Below, in pieces: positions 42,854-53,144 of a stretch of DNA of 64,000 nt. The notes under the pieces were generated by a model. It was not told the origin of the DNA. It made no database searches and was given only the letters and a program-made list of their open reading frames with translations. Source of the stretch: Steroidobacter agaridevorans (GTDB taxonomy: Bacteria; Pseudomonadota; Gammaproteobacteria; Steroidobacterales; Steroidobacteraceae); contig NZ_BLJO01000002.1 of assembly GCF_009932555.1 (NCBI RefSeq), forward strand, positions 21,379-85,378, in the 5' to 3' direction. The translations under genes were made by a program, and so were the position numbers. Positions within the stretch are counted from its first letter, which is position 1. Every line of letters starts with the position of its first letter.

Positions 42854-45800
42854 CTACTTCATCTTCTTGCCGAAAATCGTTCGACCCTGAGTATCGACTT
42901 CGGCGCCGACCACAGCGCCAGTGGCATCCATGATGAACTCGATGGCGTCCTTGGTGGGATACGCGAGTGTGCGGAAGAGATTCGGTCCTTTCGGCTCGAG
43001 CGGCAAAGGCGCCTGACTCGGCACGTGCGCGATGAGCTCGCCGTCGTCCACGGAGAGGGTTGCTACGAACTGACCGAAATCGTACTCGCCTCGGTACGTT
43101 TCAAGGCTCTCGGGGGACGGCGTGTAGGGCTCGACCGCCGGTCGGCGTAGCCGCCATGCAGATCGAATCGCCGTGTCTCCTTCCACCGTCCAGCGATCGG
43201 CGCGTCGCCAGTTCGCGTCAAACACGCCGGATGCGACATCTCGATCGCGCGGATTCACAGTCGCCTCTGGCGGCGGGCGGCGCCCGTCACGAATCGTCCA
43301 ATCGCTGGCCATGAAGCCGACACCGATGGAAGGCTCGACGAACTCCGGTTTCCAGAAGTGCATGCCGGTCGCAGAAGTGGCTGCGACCACGAACACGTAT
43401 CGATGGTCGGCGCGTGAGCTCGGATAGATCATCTGCAGCACGGCATCTTTCACTTGCCAGCGCTTGCCATCGACCTCGATCGAGTTGGCCGACACGCTCA
43501 TTGGCAGGTGTTTGCCAAGCCGTCGCGTCACCGCGTTTGCATCAGCGCCGCCGAGCAGAATGAGCGAATACGCGCGCTCGTCGTCGGCCGTCACTTCCAC
43601 GTCCTGCTTCAGGCGCAACGGCTGGTACTGCCACGCCAGCCACACGTCCTGCAGGTCCCGTGCTCGTTCTTCGATACTGCGGCGCATGTGAGGATCGCGC
43701 GAGGTCGTGCCGAGCACGACCATGAAAGGCGTGCTGAGGATGTCCGGAATCGGGCCCTCAAGGCCGGGTCGCTTCCGAAATTCGTGTGCCTTGTTCGGCG
43801 ACGTGACGATCCGCGCGACTCCATTGTCGAGTTGCGCTCGCTGCGACTTGCCGTTCCACACCAGCTCGAGCTCCTGAGCTGAGCCGCGCAAACTCGCCGG
43901 AAGCGTCAGATCAAAGGCCGCCAGGTTCTCGGAGTCGATCCGCACGAGGCCCGGTTTCACGACTTCGGCCTCCGCACGGATGACTCTCTCTGGCTCCTCC
44001 ATGGCGCGGGCTTCGAGCCAATGGGCACGCGCCCCACTCAGATCCGTTGAGCGTAGGCGGACGCGTCGGGGCGCGGCGTTACGGCGATGCTCGAGCAACC
44101 AGTCGATGAGGTTCAAGCGCTGCTGCAAGTCCTCGTGTCCCCAGCCCGGCATCTCCCAGTAGCGGACGTCGTAGCCCCAACGCTGCAGCATCTGCGTGGC
44201 ATGGCGAGAGTTCTCGACACTGACAGTGGCATCGCTGTCGCCGTGAATCACGAGCAGCGGCACGTTCAGCAGGTTCTCGGCGTTGGCGAACGAGCTTCGG
44301 CGCTCTTGGATGTAAAACTCGCGCGCATTGCCCGGCTGGTTCTCCGATAGCGAGGGGCCCCTGATCGTGCTCACGCGAAAATCCCAGCCGCCAAACACCG
44401 GCGCGGCGGCAGCGAACAACTGTGGATGGCGTGAAGCGATCGCCCACGTGCCGTGCCCGCCCATAGACTCGCCCGTCAGATAGACGCGATCGTCGTCGAC
44501 CGCGAATCGCGCCTTCGCTTCCTGCAAGCATCGCAGCACGTCTCGCTCGCCGATGCCTAGGTATTGCGCGTTCCCGCGCCCGTGCGGCTCGATATAGATG
44601 ATGTGCTTGCGTTCGGCGAAGTCGCTGTGACGCTGATCGACCGACCACCAACGATGCAGCGGGGGATTTTCGGGGTTGTAGCCGTGCAGCGATAGCACGA
44701 GAGGCCAACGCTGGGCATCGCTGTAATCCGGCGGCAGATAGGCGCGACAGAACTGTACCGATCCATCACTTTCGTCGACGTAGCCGAGGCGAACGAAGCC
44801 GCCTGGTCGCACACTGCCAGCGCGTTGCGCGCGATCCAACTCGATCTCCTCATATTCGAGCAGTGGCGAATGAATGCGGGCTGCCAATCCGGGCAGCGCC
44901 GCGTTTAGCTGACCATTCGTGCGATCTCGCACGATTTGGGCCAGCAATTGCAGATGGGCGCTGTAGACGCCATCTGTAGGGGCTTCTGCGGCATCGATCA
45001 GGCGCTGCGCGGCGGCAGCGGCATCCCCTTTGTACCAGGGCAAATGCACGAGGTACGACTTATCCCAGGCGTCTCTCGTCGCTACGCGAAATTCGTACGC
45101 ACCGGCCGGCCACGTGCTCGTATCGAGCGTCACCGATGCGCCGCGAGCCACCGTGCGACTGGCGAACACGCGCCCGCCCGCACCCAGAGCGGTGACCTCA
45201 ACAGGAGCCGCCGCTGAATCCACAGTTAGGTTTGTGTGCACTTCGAGCTGATCGGACGAGTCCCGCAGATAGGGAACGATGACTTCGGGACGCTCGATCA
45301 GCGCGCCCGGTTCAACGATACGCAACGTGAATGGCCATGCGTTCGGATCGACTTGCTCGAGGCGCAGCAGCAGCGCGTTATCGCCTTGCCTCATCTGCAC
45401 GGTAACGCGCTCGCTGTCGCGAGCGAAGGCGGCATAGGAACTGGTGCGTTCGTGGACGCGCTTGCCGTTCAGCCACACTGTGATCGGACCTTGTGCGCCG
45501 ATTGATAGATCGGCGGCGCCTGCATGCGCTCTTGAGACAGTTCCAGCAACGACCGCGTTCCGCCGGTCCCCGTTGCTGGGCGCGCCGAGAATCGGATTCA
45601 AGTCAGTGATCGCGCTCCAAGAGGTGTGCGCCCTCCAGCGCACATTCGCCATGTCCGGGTCGAACGCCTGGCCGTCTGCGGGCTTGAGCGTCGTCGGGTC
45701 GATACGATTCGCGACATCGGGCGAGAGCGTGCCCGCAATCAGCCATTGCTTGTGAAAGCGCTCCGATCCGCGCGACCAAATATCGCGGCGCGCGGGCTCG

Positions 45801-45886
45801 ATCTCCACCGCATCGAGCGGCGCCGAGTGAGCGCTCCAGAGGGTCGAGACAAACAGCAGAAATGCCGCTGCGAGAAGGTTGTGCAT
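42854..45886 (-). CDS. Large exported multidomain esterase/peptidase (feruloyl-esterase-like)
   Basis: The 1010-residue chain has a signal peptide, an N-terminal beta-sandwich region (about 30-270) with ITVWLNGKRVHERTSSYAAF, and an alpha/beta hydrolase domain in the middle: WPLVLSLHGYNPENPP, the nucleophile in LTGESMGGHGTW (near residue 472), the Asp in VIHGDSDATV and His in MPGWGHEDL. The C-terminal 350 residues are unassigned. This arrangement resembles exported poly-ester or feruloyl/acetyl-xylan esterases and prolyl-oligopeptidase relatives. It lies next to GH43, GH27, GH31 and GH127 genes, so removal of hemicellulose esters is likely. Divergent from the GH43 gene at 46098. Confidence 0.75.
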   Translation of the reverse strand: MHNLLAAAFLLFVSTLWSAHSAPLDAVEIEPARRDIWSRGSERFHKQWLIAGTLSPDVANRIDPTTLKPADGQAFDPDMANVRWRAHTSWSAITDLNPILGAPSNGDRRNAVVAGTVSRAHAGAADLSIGAQGPITVWLNGKRVHERTSSYAAFARDSERVTVQMRQGDNALLLRLEQVDPNAWPFTLRIVEPGALIERPEVIVPYLRDSSDQLEVHTNLTVDSAAAPVEVTALGAGGRVFASRTVARGASVTLDTSTWPAGAYEFRVATRDAWDKSYLVHLPWYKGDAAAAAQRLIDAAEAPTDGVYSAHLQLLAQIVRDRTNGQLNAALPGLAARIHSPLLEYEEIELDRAQRAGSVRPGGFVRLGYVDESDGSVQFCRAYLPPDYSDAQRWPLVLSLHGYNPENPPLHRWWSVDQRHSDFAERKHIIYIEPHGRGNAQYLGIGERDVLRCLQEAKARFAVDDDRVYLTGESMGGHGTWAIASRHPQLFAAAAPVFGGWDFRVSTIRGPSLSENQPGNAREFYIQERRSSFANAENLLNVPLLVIHGDSDATVSVENSRHATQMLQRWGYDVRYWEMPGWGHEDLQQRLNLIDWLLEHRRNAAPRRVRLRSTDLSGARAHWLEARAMEEPERVIRAEAEVVKPGLVRIDSENLAAFDLTLPASLRGSAQELELVWNGKSQRAQLDNGVARIVTSPNKAHEFRKRPGLEGPIPDILSTPFMVVLGTTSRDPHMRRSIEERARDLQDVWLAWQYQPLRLKQDVEVTADDERAYSLILLGGADANAVTRRLGKHLPMSVSANSIEVDGKRWQVKDAVLQMIYPSSRADHRYVFVVAATSATGMHFWKPEFVEPSIGVGFMASDWTIRDGRRPPPEATVNPRDRDVASGVFDANWRRADRWTVEGDTAIRSAWRLRRPAVEPYTPSPESLETYRGEYDFGQFVATLSVDDGELIAHVPSQAPLPLEPKGPNLFRTLAYPTKDAIEFIMDATGAVVGAEVDTQGRTIFGKKMK

Positions 45887-46039
45887 TGGGCGACCATGAA
45901 CACCGATAACCCCGCACGCGCGCGCGCATCTTCTCATTGGGACCCTTCCTGTGCTGGCCAGTTGATCGAACCGCTACTTGGACGCGGCAAAGCTGCCGGA
46001 GGTTGCGCCGGCGGACCCTGTTTTTGAATTGTACGAGTA

Positions 46040-46068
46040 TTGACGAGCATCGGGCTGGGTGCTAATTA
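46040..46068 (+). promoter_or_regulatory. Sigma-70 promoter for the GH43-GH27 operon
   Basis: TTGACG (46040-46045) and TAATTA (46063-46068) are 17 bp apart, close to consensus and at the ideal spacing. They lie 30 bp before ATG 46098, in the divergent region shared with the esterase gene. Confidence 0.6.
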
Positions 46069-46097
46069 CGCTGCTCGCCGCGGACAGTGGAGTGACG

Positions 46098-48137
46098 ATG
46101 CGCAGGTGCGTGGGAATTCTTTTGCTCGTGCTGTTCGAGTGGACGGGCGGCGCGCAAGCCGACACTTGGACGCCGGATAACGGCAACGGCACGTACACGA
46201 ACCCGCTGTTCTACGACGAGTTCTCCGACCCCGACATGATCCGCGTCGGCGAGGACTTCTACCTCACCGGCACCACCATGCACTCGATGCCGGGACTGCC
46301 CGTCCTGCATTCGAAGGACCTGGTCAATTGGAACTTCGTAAGTTACGCGGCGAGCAGGCTGGATCTCGGGCCGTCGTTCCGGCTGGAAGGCGGCGCCAGC
46401 ATCTATGGCCAGGGATTTTGGGCGCCATCGTTTCGCTATCACGACGGCACGTTTTATATCTTCAGCAATGTGAACAAGCAGAGCACGCAACTGTTCACCG
46501 CCACGAATCCCGCCGGGCCCTGGCGGCAGCAATCGATGCGCCGGAGCCTGCACGACCTGTCGGTGCTGTTCGACGATGACGGCAAGGTCTATGTGGTGTG
46601 GGGCTACCGTTCGATTCAGTTTGCGCAACTGACGGCGGATCTCACCGACATCGTGCCCGGCACGCAGCGCGAAATCATCGCCACCGATGCGGGCATGGGC
46701 GAGGGGCTGCACTTCACGAAGATCGACGGGAAATATTTCATCACCAGCGCCTGGTACGACGGCCGCATGCGGATGCCTGCGGCACGAGCCGATCGCCCCG
46801 AGGGGCCTTACGAAGTGAACCAGGCGATCAGCATCGATGAGGACTTCGGCCTCGCTCAGGGATATCGCCTCGGCGACATGCGCGGCAAAGCGCCCCCTTA
46901 TGATATCCGGCCCGGAGATCCTCACGCGCTCGGCCGGCTGTCGTTACATCAGGGCGGAGTGATTCAGACATCGAGCGGCGAGTGGTGGGGCTACTCGATG
47001 ATGGACTACAACTCGGTGGGGCGACTGACGGCCTTATCGCCAGTCACATGGAAGGATGGATGGCCGTACTTCGGCTTGCCGGGCAATCTGGGGCGCACGC
47101 CGCGAACCTGGGTAAAGCCGAAGACCGCTGTCGCACAGCCCGTCACGGTCCCCTACGAACGCGATGACGATTTCTCCGGCAGCGCGCTCAAGCCGATCTG
47201 GCAATGGAATCACGTGCCGGTCGAGAATGCATGGTCCTTGGGCGAGCGCAAAGGATACCTACGCCTGCATGCCTTGCCCGCGACCAGCCTGTGGGATGCG
47301 CGAAACACGTTGACCCAACGCTCGATCGGTCCGCGCTCGGCGCCATCCGTGCTGCTCGATACTGCCTCGATGCGCGATCAGGATGTGGCGGGCCTTGCGC
47401 TGTTCAACCGGCCCTATGCGTGGCTGGGCGTGCAGCGCACAGGCGAGAAGCGGCAGTTGATTCAGTTCGACGAGCAGAGCGGACGCAAGGCCATCCTGGA
47501 TCTGCCCTCGCAGCGTGTCTGGCTGCGCGCCGAATGTGACTTTCTCACCGAGCAGGCGCGGTTTTCTTATTCCCTCGACGGTGAGCGTTTTGTGCCATTC
47601 GGCGAGCCGCTCACGATGGTCTTTCAGCTCACGACGTTTCAAGGCGTGCGCTATGCATTGTTCAACTACAACTCAGCAGGTCAGCGCGGCGGCGCGGCCG
47701 ATTTCGATGAGTTCGAAGTTGCTCAGCCTGCGCCGCGAGGTTTGATGCGGCCAATTCCATATCGCGAGCGAGTTCTGTTGAGCGCGGCGGGACAGAAGTA
47801 CGGCCTCGGCGCGGGCGAGGGCGGGCTGGTGGTAGGCGAGCCTCGCGCAATCAAAGTCGTGGACATGCAGTTGGGTCGTGTCGCACTCGAGCTCGGTGAA
47901 CGGTTCGTCACGGTCGAGGCGAGCGGCGCGGCTGGATTGACCAGCGAACGGCCCGGCCTCGCGGAAACGTTTCAATGGATCGAGACGCCCTCCGGCGAGT
48001 TGGTGCTGATGTCGCTGCGTACGCATCGCTTTCTGCGCATCGATCCACAATCACGGCGCATCGTCGCGGACAGTCCCGGGCCGCGGCCCGATGGGGCCGA
48101 TGGAGTGCGTTGGGCTTGGGAGAAGCCGCGGACATGA
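46098..48137 (+). CDS. Exported GH43 beta-xylosidase-type enzyme with C-terminal beta-sandwich
   Basis: The 679-residue protein has a signal peptide, then a GH43 propeller (NPLFYDEFSDPDMIRVGEDFYL with the catalytic Asp; LHDLSVLFDDDGKVYVVWG; GEGLHFTKIDGKYF with the likely acid Glu). A second domain (about 350-560, DDFSGSALKPIWQWNHVP ... GLALFNRPYAWLGVQ) is the concanavalin-like module of GH43 beta-xylosidases. The last 120 residues form another beta-rich region. It should release xylose or arabinose from short chains. GGAG lies 5 bases before ATG 46098. The stop overlaps the GH27 start by ATGA. Confidence 0.86.
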   Translation: MRRCVGILLLVLFEWTGGAQADTWTPDNGNGTYTNPLFYDEFSDPDMIRVGEDFYLTGTTMHSMPGLPVLHSKDLVNWNFVSYAASRLDLGPSFRLEGGASIYGQGFWAPSFRYHDGTFYIFSNVNKQSTQLFTATNPAGPWRQQSMRRSLHDLSVLFDDDGKVYVVWGYRSIQFAQLTADLTDIVPGTQREIIATDAGMGEGLHFTKIDGKYFITSAWYDGRMRMPAARADRPEGPYEVNQAISIDEDFGLAQGYRLGDMRGKAPPYDIRPGDPHALGRLSLHQGGVIQTSSGEWWGYSMMDYNSVGRLTALSPVTWKDGWPYFGLPGNLGRTPRTWVKPKTAVAQPVTVPYERDDDFSGSALKPIWQWNHVPVENAWSLGERKGYLRLHALPATSLWDARNTLTQRSIGPRSAPSVLLDTASMRDQDVAGLALFNRPYAWLGVQRTGEKRQLIQFDEQSGRKAILDLPSQRVWLRAECDFLTEQARFSYSLDGERFVPFGEPLTMVFQLTTFQGVRYALFNYNSAGQRGGAADFDEFEVAQPAPRGLMRPIPYRERVLLSAAGQKYGLGAGEGGLVVGEPRAIKVVDMQLGRVALELGERFVTVEASGAAGLTSERPGLAETFQWIETPSGELVLMSLRTHRFLRIDPQSRRIVADSPGPRPDGADGVRWAWEKPRT

Positions 48138-50065
48138 CCACGAAGTTTCTTGGCGCGACCCTCGCGTTGCTTGCTGTCTTTCCAGCGTTCGCAGCCGACG
48201 TGCAGGGCGATCCGTTAGCGCCGACCAGCCGATGGAGCGCATACAGCTCAGGTCGCGCACAAACTTCACCCATGGGCTGGAGCAGCTGGAACGCGTTCGC
48301 AACGGACATCGATGAGGACAAGATCCTCGGATCTGCGCAAGCGCTGGTGGACAGCGGGTTGGCCCGCAAGGGTTATCGTTACGTCAACATCGATGACGGA
48401 TGGTGGCTGCAGCGGCGTGCGAGTGACGGTGAGCTCGTCATCCGCGCTGAGCGGTTTCCATCGACTGTGCGCGCGGGCGGGCTGCCATCCTTCCGGCCGT
48501 TTACCGACCGACTGCATGCCATGGGGTTGAAGGCCGGCATCTACTCGGACCTGGGGCGCAACACCTGCTCGCAGGCGTACTCGCCGGATGACTCCGACCT
48601 GCCGAAAGGCTCGGTCGAAGAGCGAGAGGTCGGTCTGTATGGCCACATCGATCAGGACATCTCACTGTTCTTCTCCGCGTGGGGCTTCGACTTCATCAAG
48701 ATCGACGGATGCGGTCTGCGCGCCTATGCAGCCGGCAGCGAGAAAGTGATGTCGGGCGCGTATCGCGAATTGAAGCCGTTGCTCGACATGGACTCGGTCG
48801 CAAGGTCCGATATTCCCGGCGTTCAGTCGCTGTTTCGACAGATCGACGCGGCCTTGATTCGCAACAACCCCGATGGTGACTTCGTGCTGTCACTGTGTAT
48901 CTGGGGTGCGGGAAACGTGCGCGCGTGGGGCAAGGACTTCGGCAACATTTCGCGGACCAGCGATGACATCAACCCGACCTGGGGCCGGTTGCTCACCAAC
49001 TTCGACAGCGCCGCCAAGCGGGCGCTCTACGCTCACCCGGGTTCGTGGAACGACCCGGACATGCTGTTCATCGGCAAGGGTGACTTCGATGCGGATCACC
49101 TGACCGAAGCGCGCTCTCATCTATCGATGTGGGCCATGATCAACGCACCGCTGATGATCGGCATGGATCTGCGGAACGCGACGCCCGCGTTGCTGGAGGT
49201 GTTTGGCAATGAGGAAGTGATTGCGCTCAATCAGGATCCCGCCGGGCATCAGGCCGTCGTTGCCTTCGATAGCGGCGAGGTTCAGATCTTCGTGAAGACG
49301 CTGAGCACCGGCGAGAAGGCCGTCGCGCTCTTCAATCGAAGCGCCGCCCCGATGGCGGTGGATCTGACCGCGGCTCACCTGAAGTTCCGAGATGATTTGG
49401 ACGTCGGTCTCGTGGATGTGTGGAATGGACGCAAACAAAGCTTCCGAAAGCAGGTGAGGCTGCACCTCGAAGCGCATCAGACGCTCGTGTTCAAGGCGCG
49501 AGGCGCTCGTGTTCTAGCCGAGGGTCTGTATCTTTCCGAGCAGCCCGGTAACGTCAACCCCGCCGTCGATGGCGTGAGGTGGCCTGCGCCCGACCCTACG
49601 ATTCATCGCTCGGCGTTTGGATGGCAAGGAACGCGAGGTAGCGGTGAACGCCCGATCTATGCCGGATGGGGCGGGGCGCAGCCGGACAGCGCCCCTTTCG
49701 GTGAAGCGCTTCGGATCGGCGGCAAGAAGTTCGAGACGGGCATCGGCGTCCTCGCAAACTCGCGTCTGGAGGTGCGCAATCAAGGCTATCGCCAGTTCAC
49801 CGCCATCGTTGGCGTCAACGACTCGGCCCGAGACGAGCGCCATGCCGTGACCTTCACGGTGTATGGCGACGGCAAGGTGCTCGCCACCAGCCGAGCTCTG
49901 AAATGGGGTGAGGAGGGGCAGCGGATCAGCGTCGACGTGTCAGGCGTGAAGATCGTCGAATTGGTCGCGCGTGCCCCCATCGACGATCCTGCGAGCCTTC
50001 CTGTGACATGGGCGGAAGCCGCACTATTGTCTGGTTCGGCGCCGGCGCAGGTGTCGCAGCACTGA
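48134..50065 (+). CDS. Exported GH27 alpha-galactosidase with C-terminal NPCBM domain
   Basis: The 643-residue product has a signal peptide and a GH27 barrel: PMGWSSWNAF, VNIDDGWW, the nucleophile Asp191 in KIDGCG, and the acid/base Asp277 in SRTSDDI. A beta-sandwich follows, then a C-terminal NPCBM-type domain (about 500-635, GKKFETGIGVLANSRLEV ... TFTVYGDGKVLATS). GH27 enzymes release alpha-galactose or beta-L-arabinopyranose from side chains of hemicellulose; which of the two cannot be told here. ATG 48134 overlaps the GH43 stop, so the two are expressed together. Confidence 0.87.
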   Translation: MTTKFLGATLALLAVFPAFAADVQGDPLAPTSRWSAYSSGRAQTSPMGWSSWNAFATDIDEDKILGSAQALVDSGLARKGYRYVNIDDGWWLQRRASDGELVIRAERFPSTVRAGGLPSFRPFTDRLHAMGLKAGIYSDLGRNTCSQAYSPDDSDLPKGSVEEREVGLYGHIDQDISLFFSAWGFDFIKIDGCGLRAYAAGSEKVMSGAYRELKPLLDMDSVARSDIPGVQSLFRQIDAALIRNNPDGDFVLSLCIWGAGNVRAWGKDFGNISRTSDDINPTWGRLLTNFDSAAKRALYAHPGSWNDPDMLFIGKGDFDADHLTEARSHLSMWAMINAPLMIGMDLRNATPALLEVFGNEEVIALNQDPAGHQAVVAFDSGEVQIFVKTLSTGEKAVALFNRSAAPMAVDLTAAHLKFRDDLDVGLVDVWNGRKQSFRKQVRLHLEAHQTLVFKARGARVLAEGLYLSEQPGNVNPAVDGVRWPAPDPTIHRSAFGWQGTRGSGERPIYAGWGGAQPDSAPFGEALRIGGKKFETGIGVLANSRLEVRNQGYRQFTAIVGVNDSARDERHAVTFTVYGDGKVLATSRALKWGEEGQRISVDVSGVKIVELVARAPIDDPASLPVTWAEAALLSGSAPAQVSQH

Positions 50066-50090
50066 TGTGAAAAACGGGCGTTCGCTTGGG

Positions 50091-53045
50091 TCACAAGCGA
50101 ACGACGATACGCTTACCCGCATACGTCACTTCTTTGGTGGCGCGCGCAGGTTCGAAGCCGCCAGGACCTGCGACCGTCATCAACGCGATGTTGAGCTTTC
50201 GCTCTCGCACCATGTTCGGAAAGCTGCCCTCACGCGCCTCGATCGTCAGCGTGCGTGCGTGGTCGTTCCAGACCAGATCATACGTTGCCCGCTCGCCTTT
50301 CTCGTACGCGTAGGTTTCGTTGTCGTCCTCATAGACGGTGAAGCGCGCATCCGCACCCGGATAGATGCGCACCTCGTAGGGGGCTTCGGGCGCCTGCGTC
50401 GCATACTGCACTTGCGGTCCCATCGGAACGATCGAACCCGCTCGCACATAGAGCGGCAGGATGTCGAGTGGGGCCTGCCGCGTCACGCGCTCGCCGCCTG
50501 AGAATCGCTGGTTGGTCCAGAAGTCATACCAATCGGCCCCTTTGGGTAGATAGGTCGTCATCGACAAGTCCAGCGCAGGTGCAGGGGCGTTCAGGGCCTG
50601 TCGTTCGCTCGGTCGTCGCCACGCAAAGCGCAGCACGCGGTTGCCATCGATTTGGTAATACTCGATTGCGACTTTGACGAGCTGGCCTTTGCGGAACGTT
50701 TGTGTCGTGCCCTTGTATCGGGCCGCGCCTGCATTCCAGTCTTCCAGCACCGTTTTGCCGTCCAGGATCAGGCGATAGCCGTCGTTGCCTTCGATGCCGA
50801 TCTCGTACTCGCCGTCCTCAGGCGCGATCAGCGTGCCTTGCCAGCGCGCGGAGAAGTGCGACAGGCTCGTGAGCCCTTGAGGCACTTCGGCGAGCGGTGG
50901 GTCCGGCCAGGTGTGGTCTATTTTCGTGTCGATGAAACGGCTTTTGGGGGTGTCGAAGTTCTCGCCTTCGAAATATTGGCCCGCAAGTCCGGGCTGACCG
51001 TCCGGCGTGCGCAGGTATTCGCTCGAGATCGTCGCCGCAGGCGGCGGCAAGAGGTGATACATCGCCCGCGTGACGGGATGGACCAGCAACGAGGGGCCGA
51101 ACATGAAGCTGTCGTCGATCCGGTCGATGGTGCGATCGTCGGGGAAGTCCATCATCAGCGGCCGCATCAGCGTGTAGTTGTTCGAGGTGACCTGCCAGCT
51201 CAAACCATAGATGTACGGCAACAGGCGATAGCGCAGGCGCGTGCTTTTGAGCAGCGAGCCATAAACCTGCGGATCCATTGTCTTGAATAGATAAGGCTCG
51301 CGCTCGACGTTGGTGCCGTGGATGCGCATGATCGGGTTGAACGCAGAGAATTGCAGCCAGCGCGCGTACAGCTCGCGCCATGCCGGGTTCTGCTCGCCGC
51401 CCGGGAAGTCGGCAACGAAGAAACCGCCGGCGTCCTGAGTCCAATATGGATTGCCCGTCACGGTCACATTGACGCCGTCGGCGACCTGCTGTTTCAGCGT
51501 CTTCCAGCTGGCAAAGATGTCGCCGCTCCAGGAAGCCGCGGCGGTGCGCTGGGCGCCGGCCCAGGCCGAGCGCGTCAGCGTGAAGACGCGCCTGTCGCTG
51601 CTCGCGCGCTGTCCGTCATAAGTGCCTGCAGTCGTGAGCAGCGAGTAGGGATTCAGGTACCGGGTAAAGTCGCCGAGTGCGTTCGAACCGAGCGCCTTCG
51701 TATCACGAATGTTGTCCTGCGCATTCCACATGGCGCTTGCGACCTCGATCTCGGTGCCGTCCATCCACAAGGCATCGACGCCCTTGGCGAGCAGCCCCGA
51801 TTTGATGTGCTTGAAATAAATCTGGCGCCCGAGCGAGCTGTACGCGTCGTACACGCGCGCGTGTTTGGAGATCCAATGCAGCGGCTGGAAGCGCAGCCCA
51901 TGCCGGTCGAGTTCGCGGGCCAGTGCGGTGTCGTTGCCGATCGAGGGCCAGATCGACACCATCAACTTCAGATTCATGTCGTGGACCTGGCGAATCATGC
52001 CGGCGGGATCGGGATAGCGCGCCGGATCCCAGATCATCCCGCTCCAGCTGCCATCCTTGTCCGATCCCCAGTACTGCCAGTCCTGCACGATGTAATCGAG
52101 CGGGAATCCTTCCTTACGGAAGGCGCGGGCGACCTCGAGCAATTGATCCTGGGTCTTGTAGCGCTCTTTGCTCATAAACAGGCCGAACGCCTGCTTCGGA
52201 TACATCGGCGCCTGACCCGTCAGCGCGCGATACGCACCGATCACCGCATCGGGCGTCTCGCCGGCCATGAAGTAATAATCCACGCCGCCCGGGGCGCTCT
52301 CGGCCCACAGCGACGCGCCCTCGGCATCGTCTTTGAACCGCATCTGGGAATAGGCGTCCCACATCACGCCATAGCGCCGTGATGACATCATGACCGGGAT
52401 GATGATGCCGACATTGGTCTGCACGAGCAGCAGCTCCTTGCCGCGCCGGTTGCTCTGGTCCTCGCCGTTGAAACCAAAGCCATAGATCGCCTCATCCGGG
52501 CGCAACGTGAAGACGTTGCGAGCCTCGAGCGTCGGCGCGCCTGAGATCGTCACTTTCTTCAGCGTCTGCGGCGCGCCCGGCTTTTCCTCGGTATAGAGCG
52601 TGCCCGTGGGATCGAAGAAGCGCAGCGCGCCGTTCGCCTTGCTGATCTCGATGCGCAGCTTCGCGCTATCGATGGTCAACGCGTTGTCCGTCTCGCCAAC
52701 GGTGAACGCAATGGGCTGCGGCTTGCCGATCACGACCAGGCTGGGCGCGGTCCAGTAGTTCTCGCCGAGGTTTGCGTTCACTCGCACGCTCGCAGGCCCG
52801 TAGAAGATCACGTTCTTGCTGATATCGCCCACGCGAACCTGCACACCCTCTCTGAGGCGCACATACGCGAAAGCCGAATCGGCTGGCCTCAACACGGCTT
52901 GGAGATGACCTTTGTCATCGAGCCCAGTCGCCGGTGCAGACGCCCCACGCGACGGCGCGTCTGAGCCTGATGTCTGTGCGGCGACGGACGTCTCAAAGCA
53001 GAGCACGAGCAATGCCGCCGACACAGTAGCCTTCCAGCCGATCAT
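50091..53045 (-). CDS. Exported GH31 alpha-xylosidase with PA14 insert
   Basis: The 984-residue protein has a signal peptide, the GH31 N-terminal beta domain, and the barrel with FGLFMSKERYKTQDQLLEVA, YIVQDWQYWG and the nucleophile Asp near 429 in DALWMDGTE. A PA14 domain (about 680-810, GLAGQYFEGENFDTPKS ... GYRLILDGKTVLEDW) is inserted before the C-terminal beta domains. GH31 alpha-xylosidases with PA14 are known to act on xyloglucan oligosaccharides. ATG 53045 has GGAGG 11 bases upstream; TTG 53054 is too close to it. Divergent from GH127 with 99 bp between. Confidence 0.87.
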   Translation of the reverse strand: MIGWKATVSAALLVLCFETSVAAQTSGSDAPSRGASAPATGLDDKGHLQAVLRPADSAFAYVRLREGVQVRVGDISKNVIFYGPASVRVNANLGENYWTAPSLVVIGKPQPIAFTVGETDNALTIDSAKLRIEISKANGALRFFDPTGTLYTEEKPGAPQTLKKVTISGAPTLEARNVFTLRPDEAIYGFGFNGEDQSNRRGKELLLVQTNVGIIIPVMMSSRRYGVMWDAYSQMRFKDDAEGASLWAESAPGGVDYYFMAGETPDAVIGAYRALTGQAPMYPKQAFGLFMSKERYKTQDQLLEVARAFRKEGFPLDYIVQDWQYWGSDKDGSWSGMIWDPARYPDPAGMIRQVHDMNLKLMVSIWPSIGNDTALARELDRHGLRFQPLHWISKHARVYDAYSSLGRQIYFKHIKSGLLAKGVDALWMDGTEIEVASAMWNAQDNIRDTKALGSNALGDFTRYLNPYSLLTTAGTYDGQRASSDRRVFTLTRSAWAGAQRTAAASWSGDIFASWKTLKQQVADGVNVTVTGNPYWTQDAGGFFVADFPGGEQNPAWRELYARWLQFSAFNPIMRIHGTNVEREPYLFKTMDPQVYGSLLKSTRLRYRLLPYIYGLSWQVTSNNYTLMRPLMMDFPDDRTIDRIDDSFMFGPSLLVHPVTRAMYHLLPPPAATISSEYLRTPDGQPGLAGQYFEGENFDTPKSRFIDTKIDHTWPDPPLAEVPQGLTSLSHFSARWQGTLIAPEDGEYEIGIEGNDGYRLILDGKTVLEDWNAGAARYKGTTQTFRKGQLVKVAIEYYQIDGNRVLRFAWRRPSERQALNAPAPALDLSMTTYLPKGADWYDFWTNQRFSGGERVTRQAPLDILPLYVRAGSIVPMGPQVQYATQAPEAPYEVRIYPGADARFTVYEDDNETYAYEKGERATYDLVWNDHARTLTIEAREGSFPNMVRERKLNIALMTVAGPGGFEPARATKEVTYAGKRIVVRL

Positions 53046-53102
53046 CTTGAACAAAGCCTCCGGGCGCTGCTGGAGTGTATAAAGCCTGCCGTTGCGTTAG
53101 CG

Positions 53103-53112
53103 GTAACGTTAC
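53103..53112 (+). promoter_or_regulatory. GTAACGTTAC palindrome between GH31 and GH127 genes
   Basis: A perfect 10-bp palindrome centred in the 99-bp divergent region. GTAA/TTAC half-sites around a central CG are the usual form of LacI-family operators, which often control sugar genes. The site could regulate both directions. No LacI gene is in the window. Confidence 0.42.
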
Positions 53113-53144
53113 GATAATTTGTCTAAGTATTGAAAGAGGGTGGA

